Part shown: positions 50,701 to 59,575 of the stretch, one piece after another
Layout of the letters: every line of letters begins with the position of its first letter
Numbering within the stretch: the stretch's first letter is position 1
Assembly: GCA_905116865.2 (NCBI GenBank)
Contig: CAJHNH020008455.1
Location: 2,096,790-2,160,789 of the forward strand
From: Candidula unifasciata
Lineage: Eukaryota; Mollusca; Gastropoda; Stylommatophora; Geomitridae
Length of the DNA: 64,000 nt
Direction: 5' to 3'
Translations under genes and position numbers: made by a program
The notes under the pieces: model-generated
What the model saw: only the letters and a program-made list of their open reading frames with translations
Database searches by the model: none
Told to the model about the DNA's origin: nothing

Positions 50701-53700
50701 GATCGTGGTCACACAAGCCAACCCCACCTCCCTGTGGTTCAGACTAAAAACTGTGTCTGTGAGGATGCAGGCTAATGTTGAAATGGCCGCCTTGAGAGGA
50801 GTGGGGACCCCGCCAGGGTTGAAATTTTGCTTGAGATGCACCACGCTGACAGATTTGATGCAGGGCTCAGTAGAGGCGAAGAGGGGAAGAGGCAGACCAA
50901 GAAACACCTGGATACAGAACTTGACTGACTGGATGGTACCGGTCATAATCTGGTTAAAAGTCCATCTTGCTTTTCCTCTGAGTGTAGTGAGCCAGCCAGA
51001 CCCTCTGGTTACACCCAGATGCCTCATTCTCTCCAGGCCATAATAATTTTCTTTCTCTACTGATTCCATTGCTTGCTCCCAAAGGTAATTGATCACATCT
51101 GCCTTGTCATGTATCAATTCACCACCAAGTGCAATCTGTCTGCCTGTAATTGATGTTTATATTTCTGCCTAACAGCCTGAAACATGATACAGTATCAGAG
51201 TTGTATCTTACTGTACCTTACAGAACATTTGAAAGCTTTTTGTTCCAACAATGAAGTCTTCTTCTGCATGTTCACAGCTGTTAACTTTAGAAAGTTCGGG
51301 TTGTTAGTCCACTTCTGGACTTTGTTCTTGTTCCAGAACGTTGAGTTTTGCATGCACATCTGCTTTACAGATATGGTCTATTTGTATGTAGACTGTTGGT
51401 TCCTCGCCCCTTAGGTGGATACACTCCGTCTTCGAGAGATACAGCCTTAATTTAGTAGTTAGTTAGTTAGTTCGTTAGTTGTGTATTCTTTACAGGATGT
51501 TGCAGAACCAACCCTAGCATGTTTTGGCTGTTGTGATTTTTCTAGGCAAAATTACATCCATTAGTTTGGCTTCTCGATACCACTGTCGAAACCAACGAAA
51601 GATGCAAGTCCTGCAGCTGGGATAGACCCTGGCCGGCTTGTTCGCAATGCTTAAGCCACAGATGCTGACACACCCTTAATTAGTCATCTTTTATGAATAG
51701 CTTTTTAGGAAAAGTGGGTCTATTCCTTTTTTTAAACCCCAAAATAGGGCCCTGGGACCCACATGGGGTTTTAAACTGCCTGAAAACAAATGAACAGACT
51801 GCACAAGCTGACAAGAGTCATACAATCATAACAATTCATTTAAAATAGCCTGGATAACTATTTGAGAAAACACAACCATCTTCAACAATGAACTCAAACA
51901 CAAGAATAAAGACAGCATCAAAACACTCAGCTGAATACAGCAATTACCATACAACTTCTGTTTTCAAGATGGTGATAAGCAGCACTGTTATTTTTCAGTG
52001 GCTGTGTGTTCTCTTTTTATGCACTACTATTCAGTGTGCATTGGCAATTCAAGATACATTATGTACTTCATGGGAGTGGCGTGTATTGTAGTTGTGACAC
52101 TGTCAGAGGGGGATGGTGACCGACAGAGATCACAGCGCCGTCTAGCAGGTTGTGATTTCAATGTTTTGATTGTGGCTGGGCATTATCTGGGTAGAGAGAA
52201 CTTGTCAGCAAGGGACAGCAAGTGTCTCAAGAGCAAATTAGAAAAAAAGCTGTGAAGAAACAAAATGTGCCAAACATTTTGTTTTTGTTGGAAAGGAATC
52301 AACACTTATGGTTATATACCACACTTGAAATTGACCCACCAATATCACAACCAAGGGAATAAGAACAGTAATATTAAAAACTACTATTTTGATCCGAATT
52401 ATCTACTTTTGCATTATTGCATTAGTTCTTTCGTAATTTCCTACTCCAAATTACGTCACAGGATAGTCCAACATTTTAGAGGGTGGTAAGACTGGGTTTC
52501 CCTGCTTTCTGATGCTTTTAACGACCTCAAAACATCTAGAACTAGCCGTAACCCGAACCCACCTATGTCCCACGAGAGAGTGCAGCCTAGGTGCCACGAC
52601 TGCATGCAGCCTAGGTCCTATGACTGCATGCAGCCTATCTACCACCCCCTGAAATTGTAGACTGTCCTGTGACCTGTGGATTTTCCCTGTTTGGGGTAGG
52701 ACATTAATAAAGCACCCATTATTTATTACTTACTGCAGGACACTCAATCTCCTTACCTTTATTTTCAGTTTTCAGCTTTTCAATTTCTTCATGTAATGAG
52801 TGCAACATTTCTGAATGCTGCTGTTTTAGAAAGACAATGCAGCGTTCTAGATACTGTATTCGCTGAGATGGGTTCATTTCTGTGGCTGCCAGAATGTCAT
52901 CATCCTCACCATTGTTTTTAAATCCACCAAAAAGATTCACACTTGCCTTCTGATCTTTGATAAATGGTTTTGAGTAGCGATTCTGAAAACAAAATGTGGA
53001 CACTAAAAGTGCTGGAGTTTAGAAGCTGTGAAAACAAAGGTTTTCATCTGCCATTTTGTACTGTCACAAAAGATGAGCAAACTTGGCACTCTGTCTTTAT
53101 TTGTTAAGAATGAAATTTTTTTTTAAAGGATGTTTAATGATGAGAGAATCAACTACACCAGGTTTTATCAAATATGGCATGGTTACTCTGGTTACCACTG
53201 AGAATAGCCCACAAAGCCTGAACCCCATAGCTCTAAAACATTCCCAGAGATCTCTGAAACAACTTTGATTCTTCTTTTTCTCTTTCCTCATTTACCTCAT
53301 CAGATTGGGGAGAGGGAGGGGAGCGTATGTGTATATGTGGTGGAAAGGGTTATGATCTTCTGTGTGGTCTTTCTTATGCATTTCAAAAGCTGATCATTAT
53401 TTACTATTCAGGACGTTATCTAGTACCTATTTTAGGTTGGGGTGACCTGAAAGCCAGGGTCAATACAACAATCTGTAGTGCCCATTTGAACCTTAGAACA
53501 TTAGACTGACATGCTAGCATCTAGCCACTACCACAGCTCCTTTTGTTAAACAGATCACAAACTATAATCATCATCATCATCATGTAGCAGGTCCTTTGCA
53601 GAATGTCGCTCTCATCGTGGTTTGCCTGAAAGAAGCTTGGTCTCTCGCCAGCTTTCCCACCTCGTGTACTTTCATATTCAAGGAGTCACTTTTATCCTGT

Positions 53701-54592
53701 GCCCCTCCTTCCTGGTACCATGCCTTCTACTATTATTTTTTTTTTTTTACAAACCACCATGGGGCTTGATATAACCAAAATATTTCAGCTCCAAGACAAG
53801 ATGCTGTTTATTAGCCAATCTTCCTTGATGTTCAGATCTGTCAAAATGTCAGTATTTCTTCTCTTCTTTTTCTATGGTATTCTAAGAATCTTTCTATAGC
53901 ATTTCAACTCCAAAGCCCCCTATTTCATTTCTTAACTCTTTGAGTCCCGGGGGTTTATCATCACAGGCCCAAGGGGTAGTCAAGAAAGACATAAAATCAG
54001 CGCATCTTGTGTTCATTGGGCTTCTAGGTAGGAATATATGAATGTATGATGCTTTCCTTGGGACTCAAAGAGTTAAAGGCTGGGAAATAGTCAATACTAT
54101 AATATGTTATCTAATATACTTTCACTCATTAACAATTATAACATAATTAATTTAAGACATTTTCCCAATGTAGGTTCTGGGTCTCAGTGTGGGTGCTCGG
54201 GGAGGGGGTGTGGGGGTAGGGGAAGGTCAAAACAAGAATAGACTTCTGCCTCCCCTTTTTCGCCACAAATAGCATGTAAACTAATTAGAGGTGCTCCCTC
54301 CGAAGTCAGATTGCCTGAGAGACGAGGAACCAACAGTCTGCATACAAATAAGCAGATCTGTAAAAATGGACGTGCACACAAAATTTCTGGAACAAGACTA
54401 AAGTTCAAAAGTGCATGAATAGCCAGAAGAAGAAGAAGAAGAAGAAGGAAAAAGAGTCTAAGAGATTTTCGTACTTACTTTATCAAAAGCATGGACCCGA
54501 GTCCACTGAGGAAGTGTGTTCAGGGGAGGTAATGGATTGTTCATGGCAGATAGATCAAAAGCTCGATTCGGAACAACACTTTGCCGGATCAT
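38790..54592 (-). CDS. CCDC74: CCDC74 (CCDC74A/B-like) coiled-coil protein, eight coding exons
   Basis: Coding exons in transcript order: 54479-54592 (ATG at 54592), 52757-52982, 50469-50579, 49951-50010, 47718-47856, 45983-46166, 43765-43928, 38790-38928 (TGA 38790-38792). All introns are GT-AG with matching phases, and the sum is 1137 nt, giving 378 residues without a break. That equals my recollection of human CCDC74A length. Exon 2 carries the hallmark coiled coil (FLKQQHSEMLHSLHEEIEKL), followed in exon 3 by LQFKIVMSQKSSQ. Exons 5-6 carry a second helical region with NLQQSQALIKHLQQVN, and the last exon ends with the basic tail after SLPPLRHTVGNKAIERRKR, matching the family's C-terminus. 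Vertebrate CCDC74 proteins are reported at spindle microtubules and in ciliated cells. Nothing in the protein looks degraded. Intron 7 (4.8 kb) and intron 2 hold many transposons. Confidence 0.93.
39169..40402 (-). mobile_element. piggyBac-like element with N-terminal transposase remnant
   Basis: Bounded by TTAA at 39165-39168 and 40403-40406, the piggyBac target site. The ends are imperfect inverted repeats: CTCTTTCAGGCCC at the left and, read from the right, CTCTTTAAAGCCC. A minus-strand ORF (39943-40125) reads LSATKALKLLQSDVFNYDN, then EYVGFSESDSDGELTP, which resembles the acidic N-terminus of piggyBac transposases. The catalytic DDE part is absent. A SINE-A sits inside at 39367-39588. The element is in CCDC74 intron 7. 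Confidence 0.65.
39367..39588 (+). mobile_element. SINE-A, complete copy with 12-bp target duplication
   Basis: TTTAATACTGTT flanks it exactly (39355-39366 and 39589-39600), which fixes the family's length at 222 bp: start GTCGGTTCTGTGGC, end GGATACGCAACTAACC. The tRNA-like head includes GGTTCGATCC. There is no poly-A; the 3' end is an AACTAAC repeat. Confidence 0.92.
40430..40630. repeat. Tandem repeat, ~27-bp unit
   Basis: Seven degenerate units of ATGGCTTTTTGAAGCCATTA followed by CAAA. Each unit contains a short palindrome (TGGCTT...AAGCCA). Confidence 0.9.
40840..41240 (-). mobile_element. LINE C-terminal relic
   Basis: Antisense reading gives KIKWFGHLVRMQPEQLPTQV, then SEVKVRGGPRRTWINDIKE, followed by an ATC-repeat tail (GATGATGATG on minus). 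The reading is little decayed. Confidence 0.75.
41655..42045 (-). mobile_element. LINE C-terminal relic, split by a group N LINE
   Basis: The minus strand reads CYNHNEDKTLWYMRGYGLHD, similar to the plus-strand relic at 3440-3710. It ends in a GAAGAAGAA tail near 41660. It is interrupted at 41757-41953. Confidence 0.6.
41757..41953 (+). mobile_element. 5'-truncated group N LINE with 12-bp target duplication
   Basis: CATGTACCATAG flanks it at 41745-41756 and 41954-41965. It contains only the last ~190 bp of the family (end of ORF2 reading RWLLKMGTERLCECPECCDV, stop) and an ATCAAATCAAATCAAAT tail. Confidence 0.9.
42705..42995 (+). repeat. SINE-B with complete tRNA-like head, inside the hAT element
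   Basis: Head GCGTCCGTGGCTAAGGCGTT, B-box-like GATCGAAACCC, then GGTCGACCCAGCCTAAAATG, GACCACATTACCCACAGAG and GGAACTTTAC plus poly-T. It is the clearest full SINE-B here. Confidence 0.85.
43003..43100 (+). mobile_element. LINE 3' end (group K), inside the hAT element
   Basis: CCAGCCAGAGAGATGAATGG, then GATATCTGCAGCAGTAAACC, matching the end of the 840-1312 relic. Confidence 0.75.
43370..43620 (+). repeat. SINE-D copy in CCDC74 intron 7
   Basis: CATTGTGGAGAAAACAAGAA to GAGCTTACAGCCGGTGAAAG and a GAAGAAG tail. It is followed by a GA-rich run (43620-43720). Confidence 0.8.
44095..44362 (+). mobile_element. LINE 3' relic (group M) with GATGAT tail
   Basis: GTCATGTTATTAGAAGAAGA (GHVIRRRK) through a WERHGRPRQSARNF-type end to TTTTATGATGATGATAA. 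The last ~60 bp match the 3' end of the insert at 46871-47324. Confidence 0.7.
44395..44565 (+). repeat. SINE-B 3' part
   Basis: CAGATCGACCCAGCACATAC to GGTGAAAAGGCTGCTTTAC. The head is missing and the copy is diverged. Confidence 0.6.
44600..44690 (+). mobile_element. Group N LINE terminal scrap
   Basis: CTGCAGGCTGCTGAAGATGA to GAGTGTTATGATGTCAG, collinear with the terminus of the 41757 copy. Confidence 0.6.
44990..45130 (+). repeat. SINE-B fragment
   Basis: CAGGTCGGCTCAGTTTGAAA and ATGGGTCCCAGGAAATA. Diverged, both ends eroded. Confidence 0.5.
45585..45790. repeat. Tandem repeat, ~47-bp unit
   Basis: Four and a half units of CAACCTGGTATCAGTGAGAC, then GACAAAACCACGACA and GTGGGCGA. Confidence 0.92.
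46735..47545 (-). mobile_element. LINE reverse transcriptase relic (group K), interrupted
   Basis: The minus strand reads PTETFKYLGANFNCSNVLRE, SRIQSGSKVYSALQHLLKSK and CNTKITMYN (47545-47336). After an insert it continues AVLYGSETCSTAKRDEALLQ and IFENR (46870-46786). In CCDC74 intron 5. Confidence 0.85.
46871..47324 (+). mobile_element. Retroelement insert with GATGAT tail in a LINE
   Basis: 454 bp breaking the reverse transcriptase relic between CNTKITMYN and AVLYGSET. The flanks ATAAAACAGCT (46860-46870) and ATAAACCAACT (47325-47335) look like an 11-bp duplication with two mismatches. Its 3' end (TGGAGAGGCATGATAGCCC, GATGAT repeat) matches the LINE 3' end at 44300-44360. No ORF, so possibly a SINE with a LINE tail or a 5'-truncated LINE. 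Confidence 0.7.
47955..48197 (-). repeat. SINE-B copy in CCDC74 intron 4
   Basis: Antisense: CCACGCCTTTCAGGCGTATT, GGTCAGCATCACGCTGACC and the head end CCGCTAGACCACGCTGATTCC. Confidence 0.85.
48225..48655. mobile_element. Possible hAT-type MITE
   Basis: CAACCTGTGGCC near the left and GGCCGCAGGTTG near the right are inverted, with GGTGGGCCGCCC inside. This is the style of hAT MITEs. No target duplication was identified. Confidence 0.4.
48685..48872 (-). repeat. SINE-B fragment
   Basis: Antisense: ATACAGTGGGTTATGTGGTC to GATTTGAACCCAAGACCTTT. The tRNA-like head is only partly kept. Confidence 0.6.
48930..49245 (-). mobile_element. LINE C-terminal relic carrying an internal 16-bp expansion
   Basis: The minus strand reads MCTCGKVI, AEHVLQDC, then (past the expansion) TEFDTVKQNFWPERTTMECK and LNELKTTVKFI. 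This is the C-terminal zinc-knuckle/LYG-TAFI region of RNase H LINEs. Confidence 0.7.
49060..49190. repeat. 16-bp tandem repeat, ~8 units
   Basis: GTGCAGTCTTGGAGCG repeated with small changes. It lies within the LINE relic at the LQDC codons. Confidence 0.95.
49255..49392 (-). repeat. SINE-B fragment
   Basis: AGGTCAATCAGCACCCAATG, then GGGTTATGTGGTTATC. Partial. Confidence 0.5.
49400..49525 (-). repeat. SINE-D terminal fragment
   Basis: ACATGCTTAATGCAGGAGG, a G-rich run, then TAGGTCTATTCTTG and GGTGCCCTGGAATCCACAGG. Confidence 0.55.
49610..49690 (-). mobile_element. LINE C-terminal scrap
   Basis: ATGAAAGCTGTCATGCAGTC and TGTACCATACAGCTTTGTC match 41700-41980 and (inverted) 3630-3700. Confidence 0.55.
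49690..49872 (-). repeat. SINE-B fragment
   Basis: ATAGACCAATCGGTACTCAG to a CACTCCACCATTGCGG head. Diverged. Confidence 0.6.
50690..51140 (-). mobile_element. Group N LINE fragment joined to another LINE scrap
   Basis: 50936-51140 minus reads [20 protein letters not shown] and ERMRHLGVTRGSGWLTT, then GKARWTFNQIMTGTI. The adjoining 50840-50935 plus reads GSVEAKRGRGRPRNTWIQNL, a different LINE's C-terminus in opposite orientation. In CCDC74 intron 2. Confidence 0.8.
51265..51775 (-). repeat. SINE-D copy split by SINE-A
   Basis: Antisense SINE-D: TTAGAAAGTTCGGGTTGTTAG to TCTTCGAGAGATACAGCC, resuming after the insert with TTAATTAGTCATCTTTTATG to AGGGCCCTGGGACCCACATG. Confidence 0.8.
51457..51678 (-). 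mobile_element. SINE-A inserted into SINE-D
   Basis: Starts with the repeated TAGTTAGTTAGTT tail and ends at the tRNA-like head. The flanks CCTTAATTTAGT and CCTTAATTAGT look like a target duplication. Confidence 0.85.
51776..52730. other. Unassigned stretch
   Basis: No repeat shared within the window was recognised, and the small ORFs lack motifs or splice sites. A short duplicated GACTGCATGCAGCCTA lies near 52600. Confidence 0.3.
53400..53542 (-). repeat. SINE-B fragment in CCDC74 intron 1
   Basis: ATCTAGTACCTATTTTAGGT to TCTAGCCACTACCACAGCTCC. Confidence 0.6.
53575..53930 (-). mobile_element. LINE reverse transcriptase relic (group F), in CCDC74 intron 1
   Basis: The minus strand reads CYRKILRIP, RRNTDILTDLNIKEDWLINS, then ILS and a decayed KLKYFGH-type region, ending in an ATGATGATGATG tail near 53575. 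It is the clearest of five copies. Confidence 0.75.
53936..54072. mobile_element. piggyBac-like MITE with TTAA target
   Basis: 137 bp between TTAA at 53932-53935 and 54073-54076. The terminal inverted repeats CTCTTTGAGTCCC and GGGACTCAAAGAG are perfect over 13 bp. No ORF. Confidence 0.8.
54175..54440 (+). repeat. SINE-D copy in CCDC74 intron 1
   Basis: From GGTTCTGGGTCTCAGTGTGG to a long GAAGAAGAAGAAGAAG tail that ends 35 bp before the exon 1 donor. Confidence 0.8.
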
Positions 54593-54774
54593 TTTACTTT
54601 CTTGATTGCACTGTATCAGTGAGGTGATGCAGACGCTGTCACTGAGCTACAAAGTTACACGGCTGAATAAAAAAAAAAACAATTTATGGAAACATATGTG
54701 ATACAAATAAAGTTAAGAAATATGGCAAAAATATAGTCTCAATGGTTTTTTTTTTTACAATTTATTATGACCTA

Positions 54775-54990
54775 TTAGCTAATCATTATTAGTCATCCCC
54801 TTGTTATTTTGAAGCCTCACCCTGGCATTTGCCAGGGGCCACAATATAGCCCGGCCATAAATATAGCCCAATGGCTGAACGCGGTTCCTGGGACCTCTCC
54901 ACGGGTGATCCTCATCCACATGGTGGCATAATGTGTCATTGGATGTTTATCCCTTGTGTGATGTCCTAGTGGGGTAAAATGTACTACTAC
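54775..54990. repeat. Unclassified dispersed repeat (family G) with ACT tail
   Basis: Third copy, with GGTGATCCTCATCCACATGG, then GTGATGTCCTAGTGGGG and a TACTACTACTACTACT run. The microsatellite end suggests a retroelement 3' tail. Confidence 0.65.
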
Positions 54991-55342
54991 TACTACTATT
55001 ATGAGAAAATTTTACACCTCCACAAATCAATAAGAAAGCTCCTATCTTTACTGCAGTGACTGTAAACAAGTTCAGTCCAGAATTATGCAGACAAAAGGAC
55101 ATAGTCGTCAACTTGTATTTGCACTGGTGAAACAGATAGTTACTAATGAATGAAATCGACTCTGTGTTTCAGTTTGAAGGATTCATTTATTTTATTCATT
55201 TTAATTAATTGTTATTGTATTATGCACCTGATGCAATAAATTATGCAGTCTGTTGTTTGTGTCTTCTCTGTTCAAATTTACTGCCTGTTTTTGTCACTTT
55301 TTAGGGTAATTATGTTATGTTATCATAATCAACATTGTCTGC

Positions 55343-55592
55343 GTGGGTTTCAGGGTCCTATTGTGGAGGAAAACAAGAACAGATCCACTCCTACTCCAAT
55401 AAGCGTGTCGTAAGAGTAGACTAATTGGAAGCTTTCTTCAAAGTCGAAGTGCATCTGCACATGCTGCAAGGAACAACCAACTGCGCACAAATAAGCCAGT
55501 AAAATAGATGTACATGCAGAACTCAGGCCCTGGCAAAAAGCCAAAGCCAAAATCAATGAAAAGCCAGGACTTTCCACCGGAGCTTACAGCTG
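55343..55592 (+). repeat. SINE-D copy
   Basis: GTGGGTTTCAGGGTCCTATT to TTCCACCGGAGCTTACAGC. It abuts an inverted partial copy. Confidence 0.8.
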
Positions 55593-55722
55593 TTGGTTTC
55601 ATGCCTCTCAGGCTGATGCACTCTGACTTTGAGGGATATATATCCTTAATTAGTCACTCATAGGACATGCTTGGGGCAGCGGGTCTATTTTTGTTCTCCA
55701 GAATAGAGCCTCGGAACCCACA
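55593..55722 (-). repeat. SINE-D partial copy, inverted
   Basis: GCCTCTCAGGCTGATGCACT to AGCCTCGGAACCCACAG. It forms a head-to-head inverted pair with the preceding copy. Confidence 0.75.
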
Positions 55723-55849
55723 GATGGAGAACACAGAGAACACAAGGGTCTTGAAAGTAGCAGTCCCATCTGCATCTTCTTTAAATGACTGTTGATACAT
55801 AAGGCATTCACAAGTGATCTCCCTTGCTGTTGGGCTGCCTATGATCACC

Positions 55850-56110
55850 ATGACCATGTAGCAGCTCCTTTACAGAACACTGCTTGCTGTCTCGGTCTCC
55901 CGCCAGCTCCTCCTGCCTCATAAATTTTCATACCCAAGGAGTCATTTATATCTTGCGCCCATCTTCATGCTGGTTGGCCCCCCTCCTTGACACTTGATAT
56001 GGCTAAAATATTTCAGCTTATGAGAGAAGATGCTGTTTATTAGCCAGTCTTCCTTGATGTTCAGATCACTTAAAATGTAAGTATTTTTTTCTGCTTTACA
56101 ATCCTTCATA
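55850..56110 (-). mobile_element. LINE reverse transcriptase relic (group F)
   Basis: Collinear with 53575-53930: CATGTAGCAGCTCCTTTACAG, TTGATATGGCTAAAATATT and TTGATGTTCAGATCAC. Confidence 0.6.
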
Positions 56111-57150
56111 TTCCAGGTTTCCTTATGTCGTCTACATCTCTTTTTTTTCTGTCTGCCACAGACTAGACAGCTGCCGTATCAAAGTGTTATGAGGCATTTT
56201 GTAAACATGTTCAAAAACAGAACTAAGGATACATAACAGAAACATTTTAATACAATTATACAACAGTGAATGTTGGAAAATGACAGCAGGAAAAATAAAT
56301 AATCTATAGACCTCTCTGAATAAATGACTAAGGAGAATCCTGTAAATATTTGTGGCAACCATGATCAAAAATAAAGAACTGAGGTCAACACAAAATATTC
56401 ATTACTAACAAATAATAAAATCAAAGAAAGAAGATGGAGATGACTTATACATGTTTGCTGAATACCTTAGGGTTTCAAATTTATAATTCATAATTTGATT
56501 TGTTTCACAATACACAAACCAACAACAATTTAAAGCATACATAGTAAAAATACTTAACAATGTGCTGTACATAGTCTTTCAACTCGTACAACAACTTGCA
56601 CTTTGCAAAAAAAAAAAAAAAAAAAGGACACGACAATCACTTATTAAAGTCTTTAATAATAAGAATTCCAGGTGCAAGAATAAAGAATAAAAGGGGATAT
56701 TCAGTGCAACAATTTAGATAAACAGTTTAAACGAGAAGTAGAACTGCTCTGCTTCGCAATCTACCAACAGTTACGAGCAGCAAATGAGCAGCTGCAACAT
56801 AATACTTAACAAAATAAGCCAAATATTTGTTTTGTTCATGACTGTGGCATATGTGAAGTGAAGGAAGCAGACTAGACTAAGGCCTTTTTTTCTCATCGGA
56901 CTGGTATTTTGTTTTTCATGACACTGTTGGCAATTCTGACAACTCACAAGATAATAAAATGTTGTTATAGGTTTCTACACCATTTGGTCTCTGCGCCATG
57001 TATTCTTTCACAAACAGCACCAATTACACAAGTGCATTCTTTGAATGATTGGTTCGGTCGTCAACGACTCCATCAGCCATATTAATTCAAGAGAGATAAT
57101 TCTTTTAAGCTCTTACTTCCGGTATTCGGTAATCTACATCTAAATTTGAA
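56111..57150. other. AT-rich unassigned stretch
   Basis: No exon, LINE motif or shared repeat recognised. A poly-A run of about 18 is at 56609. Confidence 0.3.
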
Positions 57151-57352
57151 AGTCATCATGCAAGTTCTGAAACAAGAGGTGGACGAACAACTAGAACTTT
57201 CCGCTGGAAACTAGGGAACTGACTTGCTTGGTCGAACCAGGTATATCGGAAATACAAATTGCGTTCGCAACGCCTAAGCAACATACGCCGATGACATACC
57301 ACGAAATCAATACAAAATAGGGCACCGAGCCTCGACATTAAAAAAAAAAAAG

Positions 57353-57588
57353 GTTAGTTGCGTATCCTTTACAGGACGTTGCAGAACCAACCCCAGCAGC
57401 CCCTGGCTGTTGTGTGGTTTCTCTAAGCAAATTTACATCCAGTAGTTTGCCATTTCTACTGGACGGTCGGCCTCCTGATACCACTGTCGAAACAAATGCA
57501 GTGAGCATTGCCCGCAGCTGGGATCGAACTCGGCACCCCGGCATTACGAAGCGTTCGCATCGACTTAGCCACAGAGCCGACGCCTCGA
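57353..57588 (-). repeat. SINE-A copy
   Basis: Antisense, nearly full: AGTTGCGTATCCTTTACAGG to GCATCGACTTAGCCACAGAG. Confidence 0.88.
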
Positions 57589-57873
57589 CATTTGGGTGAC
57601 ATACATAGGTACACATGTTACATTGGTGTTTGCCGTCTGTGCTGTGGATGGGAAGCAAGCAGGTGGAGATTCATACATGCCCGCCTGACCTCGTTGACTT
57701 CTGCACATGAGCCGTATTGTTGCTGATTAGCTCAGAAATGCAGGTGAACGAATGTTGCTAAACAGCGAACCGAGCACCTCCTACACCCAGCATGCTTTAG
57801 CGGTGGCGCTGAAAGTGTTGCCACACCCCTCCCCCCTCAATTTATTCATATCATATTACATGTGTGTCGGCTA

Positions 57874-58092
57874 TATTATTAATTGCGAACTTCCGGGGAC
57901 TATACTGGCTGGGACTTACGACCAAATAAAATGAAGGAAGCTGCAGGAGATGCGGTAGCTGCTGCTCGTGAGTCCCAGCCATCTAATTTAGACCCAATCC
58001 ACGCCGGAAGTTCGCAATCTACATGTGACTGAGACCTTGTTAGGGTATATTTTCGTCCTCGATAATTTGGGACCGTTATTCGGAGGATAGCC
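57874..58092. mobile_element. Truncated copy of the long-inverted-repeat MITE
   Basis: The right end GGGACCGTTATTCGGAGGAT then AGCC matches the 22201-22700 element. AATTGCGAACTTCCGG at the left pairs with CCGGAAGTTCGCAATCT inside, and GGCTGGGACT with AGTCCCAGCC. The outer ~75 bp of the left arm are missing. Confidence 0.8.
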
Positions 58093-58725
58093 CAAATATG
58101 TTTTAATGACATATTAACCACTGCACTTATTATTGTTTTATTATCTTCCGATGACGTAAAATATTGTAGGCTTACATAAATATATAAATTTTAAAAAATG
58201 TTGTCTTGATTTAACAAGATGGCCATTGTTTGAAAGGGGAATCACATCCGTTATGACATCATGTAACGTCAGTTTTTCCACTTCTGATGATTGATGTCCT
58301 GATAATTCGTCAGCATTGTAACTGTAAAAACTCGTAAATATTAAGGGTGGGGTGGGGGGGGGGGGTATCAAATGCACAGACTTTCATTTACCGCTCGAGG
58401 CTGAACCAAGTGACGATCAGTTGACTCGCCGGCCACGTCGAAGAAGGGACAGACATAGACTTTTTGGGCGAATATCGAACAAAAATTTCGACGAAAAACA
58501 GGACGATTTAAAAAAAAAAAGAAGGCGAATACTGGCGAGAACGAATATGGGAGTTTCACTTTATAAAGTAAGAAAAAGTAAAGAACGCGTAGTCGCTATT
58601 AATTTAACACTAGCCTAACCCCTCCTATAATATATTATGTTCAGGAAAGCCCCTAGGGAGGCCTATGAAAACCTTGGGATTCCCTACCAGATTTCGTAGG
58701 CGACGTGCTGTGGTTGTATAAAATA
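58093..58725. other. Unassigned stretch with a basic ORF
   Basis: The ORF at 58352-58618 (plus, 88 codons) is Arg/Lys-rich and overlaps G and A runs. No family motif or splice context supports it as a gene. Confidence 0.25.
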
Positions 58726-58729
58726 AAAG

Positions 58730-58968
58730 TACCAAGGACTCTTTTCCCCGCTTTCTGACGTATAGGGCTAGACCTGTATTTTTTTTAGACCAATCGGCAC
58801 TTGGAGGGTGATGTGATCAGCGTCACGCCGGTCGCCTTTACTTCCAAGGACTGCACCTGGTACCCACTCAAGGCTGAGTCGACCTGGGAGCCAAGGTCAT
58901 TTCTGGAAAAAAAAGTCCGGCTCCCTCAGGACCCGAACCCACGACCCTCCGATCCACAGGCAGGTGTC
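58730..58968 (-). repeat. SINE-B copy
   Basis: Antisense: ATAGGGCTAGACCTGTATT, GATCAGCGTCACGCCGGTC, to GACCCTCCGATCCACAGGC. Confidence 0.85.
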
Positions 58969-58975
58969 TTTTTTT

Positions 58976-59202
58976 TTTAAAAGTTGCGTATCCTTTACAG
59001 GACGTTGCAGAGCCAAGCCCAGTGTTTTTTGGGGCTGCTGTGGTATTTTTAGGCATATTTGCCTTTCCAACTGGACGGTCGGCTTCTTGATACCACTGTC
59101 GAAACCAATGCAAGACGCAAAGCCCGCAGCTGGGAACGAACCAGTCACTGCGGCATTACAAAAAGCGTTCGCAACGCCTACGCCACTGGCGCCGACCGTT
59201 GC
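58976..59202 (-). repeat. SINE-A copy
   Basis: Antisense: AGTTGCGTATCCTTTACAGG to AACGCCTACGCCACTGGCGCC. It lies between a SINE-B and a LINE fragment. Confidence 0.85.
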
Positions 59203-59205
59203 ACT

Positions 59206-59535
59206 TTATAGGGACAATAAACGGATCACCAATGTCGTTACAGAGGTACTGAGGAAATTGGGAATGAAAATAGAGTTGATAGGTGAAATAAAAAAGAGAC
59301 AAGTGAAATATATTGGCCACATTAAAAGACATAACAGTATTGTAAAGATCATCCTAGAGGGAAAGGTTCAAGGTAGGCGAGCAAGAGGCAGACAGCGTTA
59401 CAAGTGGGGGGATAACATCAAGAGATGGACGAACAGCAGTATGAGTGAGTGTACATCAAGGGCAAGAGACAGGGCTTGTTGGAGATCCATTGCAGCCAAC
59501 CTTTCATTGTGGAGACGGCACCTGATTGATTGAAT
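59206..59535 (+). mobile_element. LINE ORF2 C-terminus, intact reading over ~110 codons
   Basis: The plus strand reads LGMKIELIGEIKKRQVKYIG, HIKRHNSIVKIILEGKVQGR, RARGRQRYKWGDNIKRW, then TSRARDRACWRSIAANL and a stop. This is the usual WxDxxxxW...ARDRxxWR ending. It sits just left of the hAT insertion. Confidence 0.85.
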
Positions 59536-59575
59536 GTCGTTACAAGGAGCATGGCTGACTGACAAGGCGCGTAAC

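Noticed and set aside
52451..52645. ORF with repeated RLHAV units
   Set aside because: Reflects a short direct repeat near 52600, not a protein family.
58352..58618. 88-codon Arg-rich ORF, considered as a small host gene
   Set aside because: It overlaps homopolymers, has no recognised family motif and no splice or promoter evidence.
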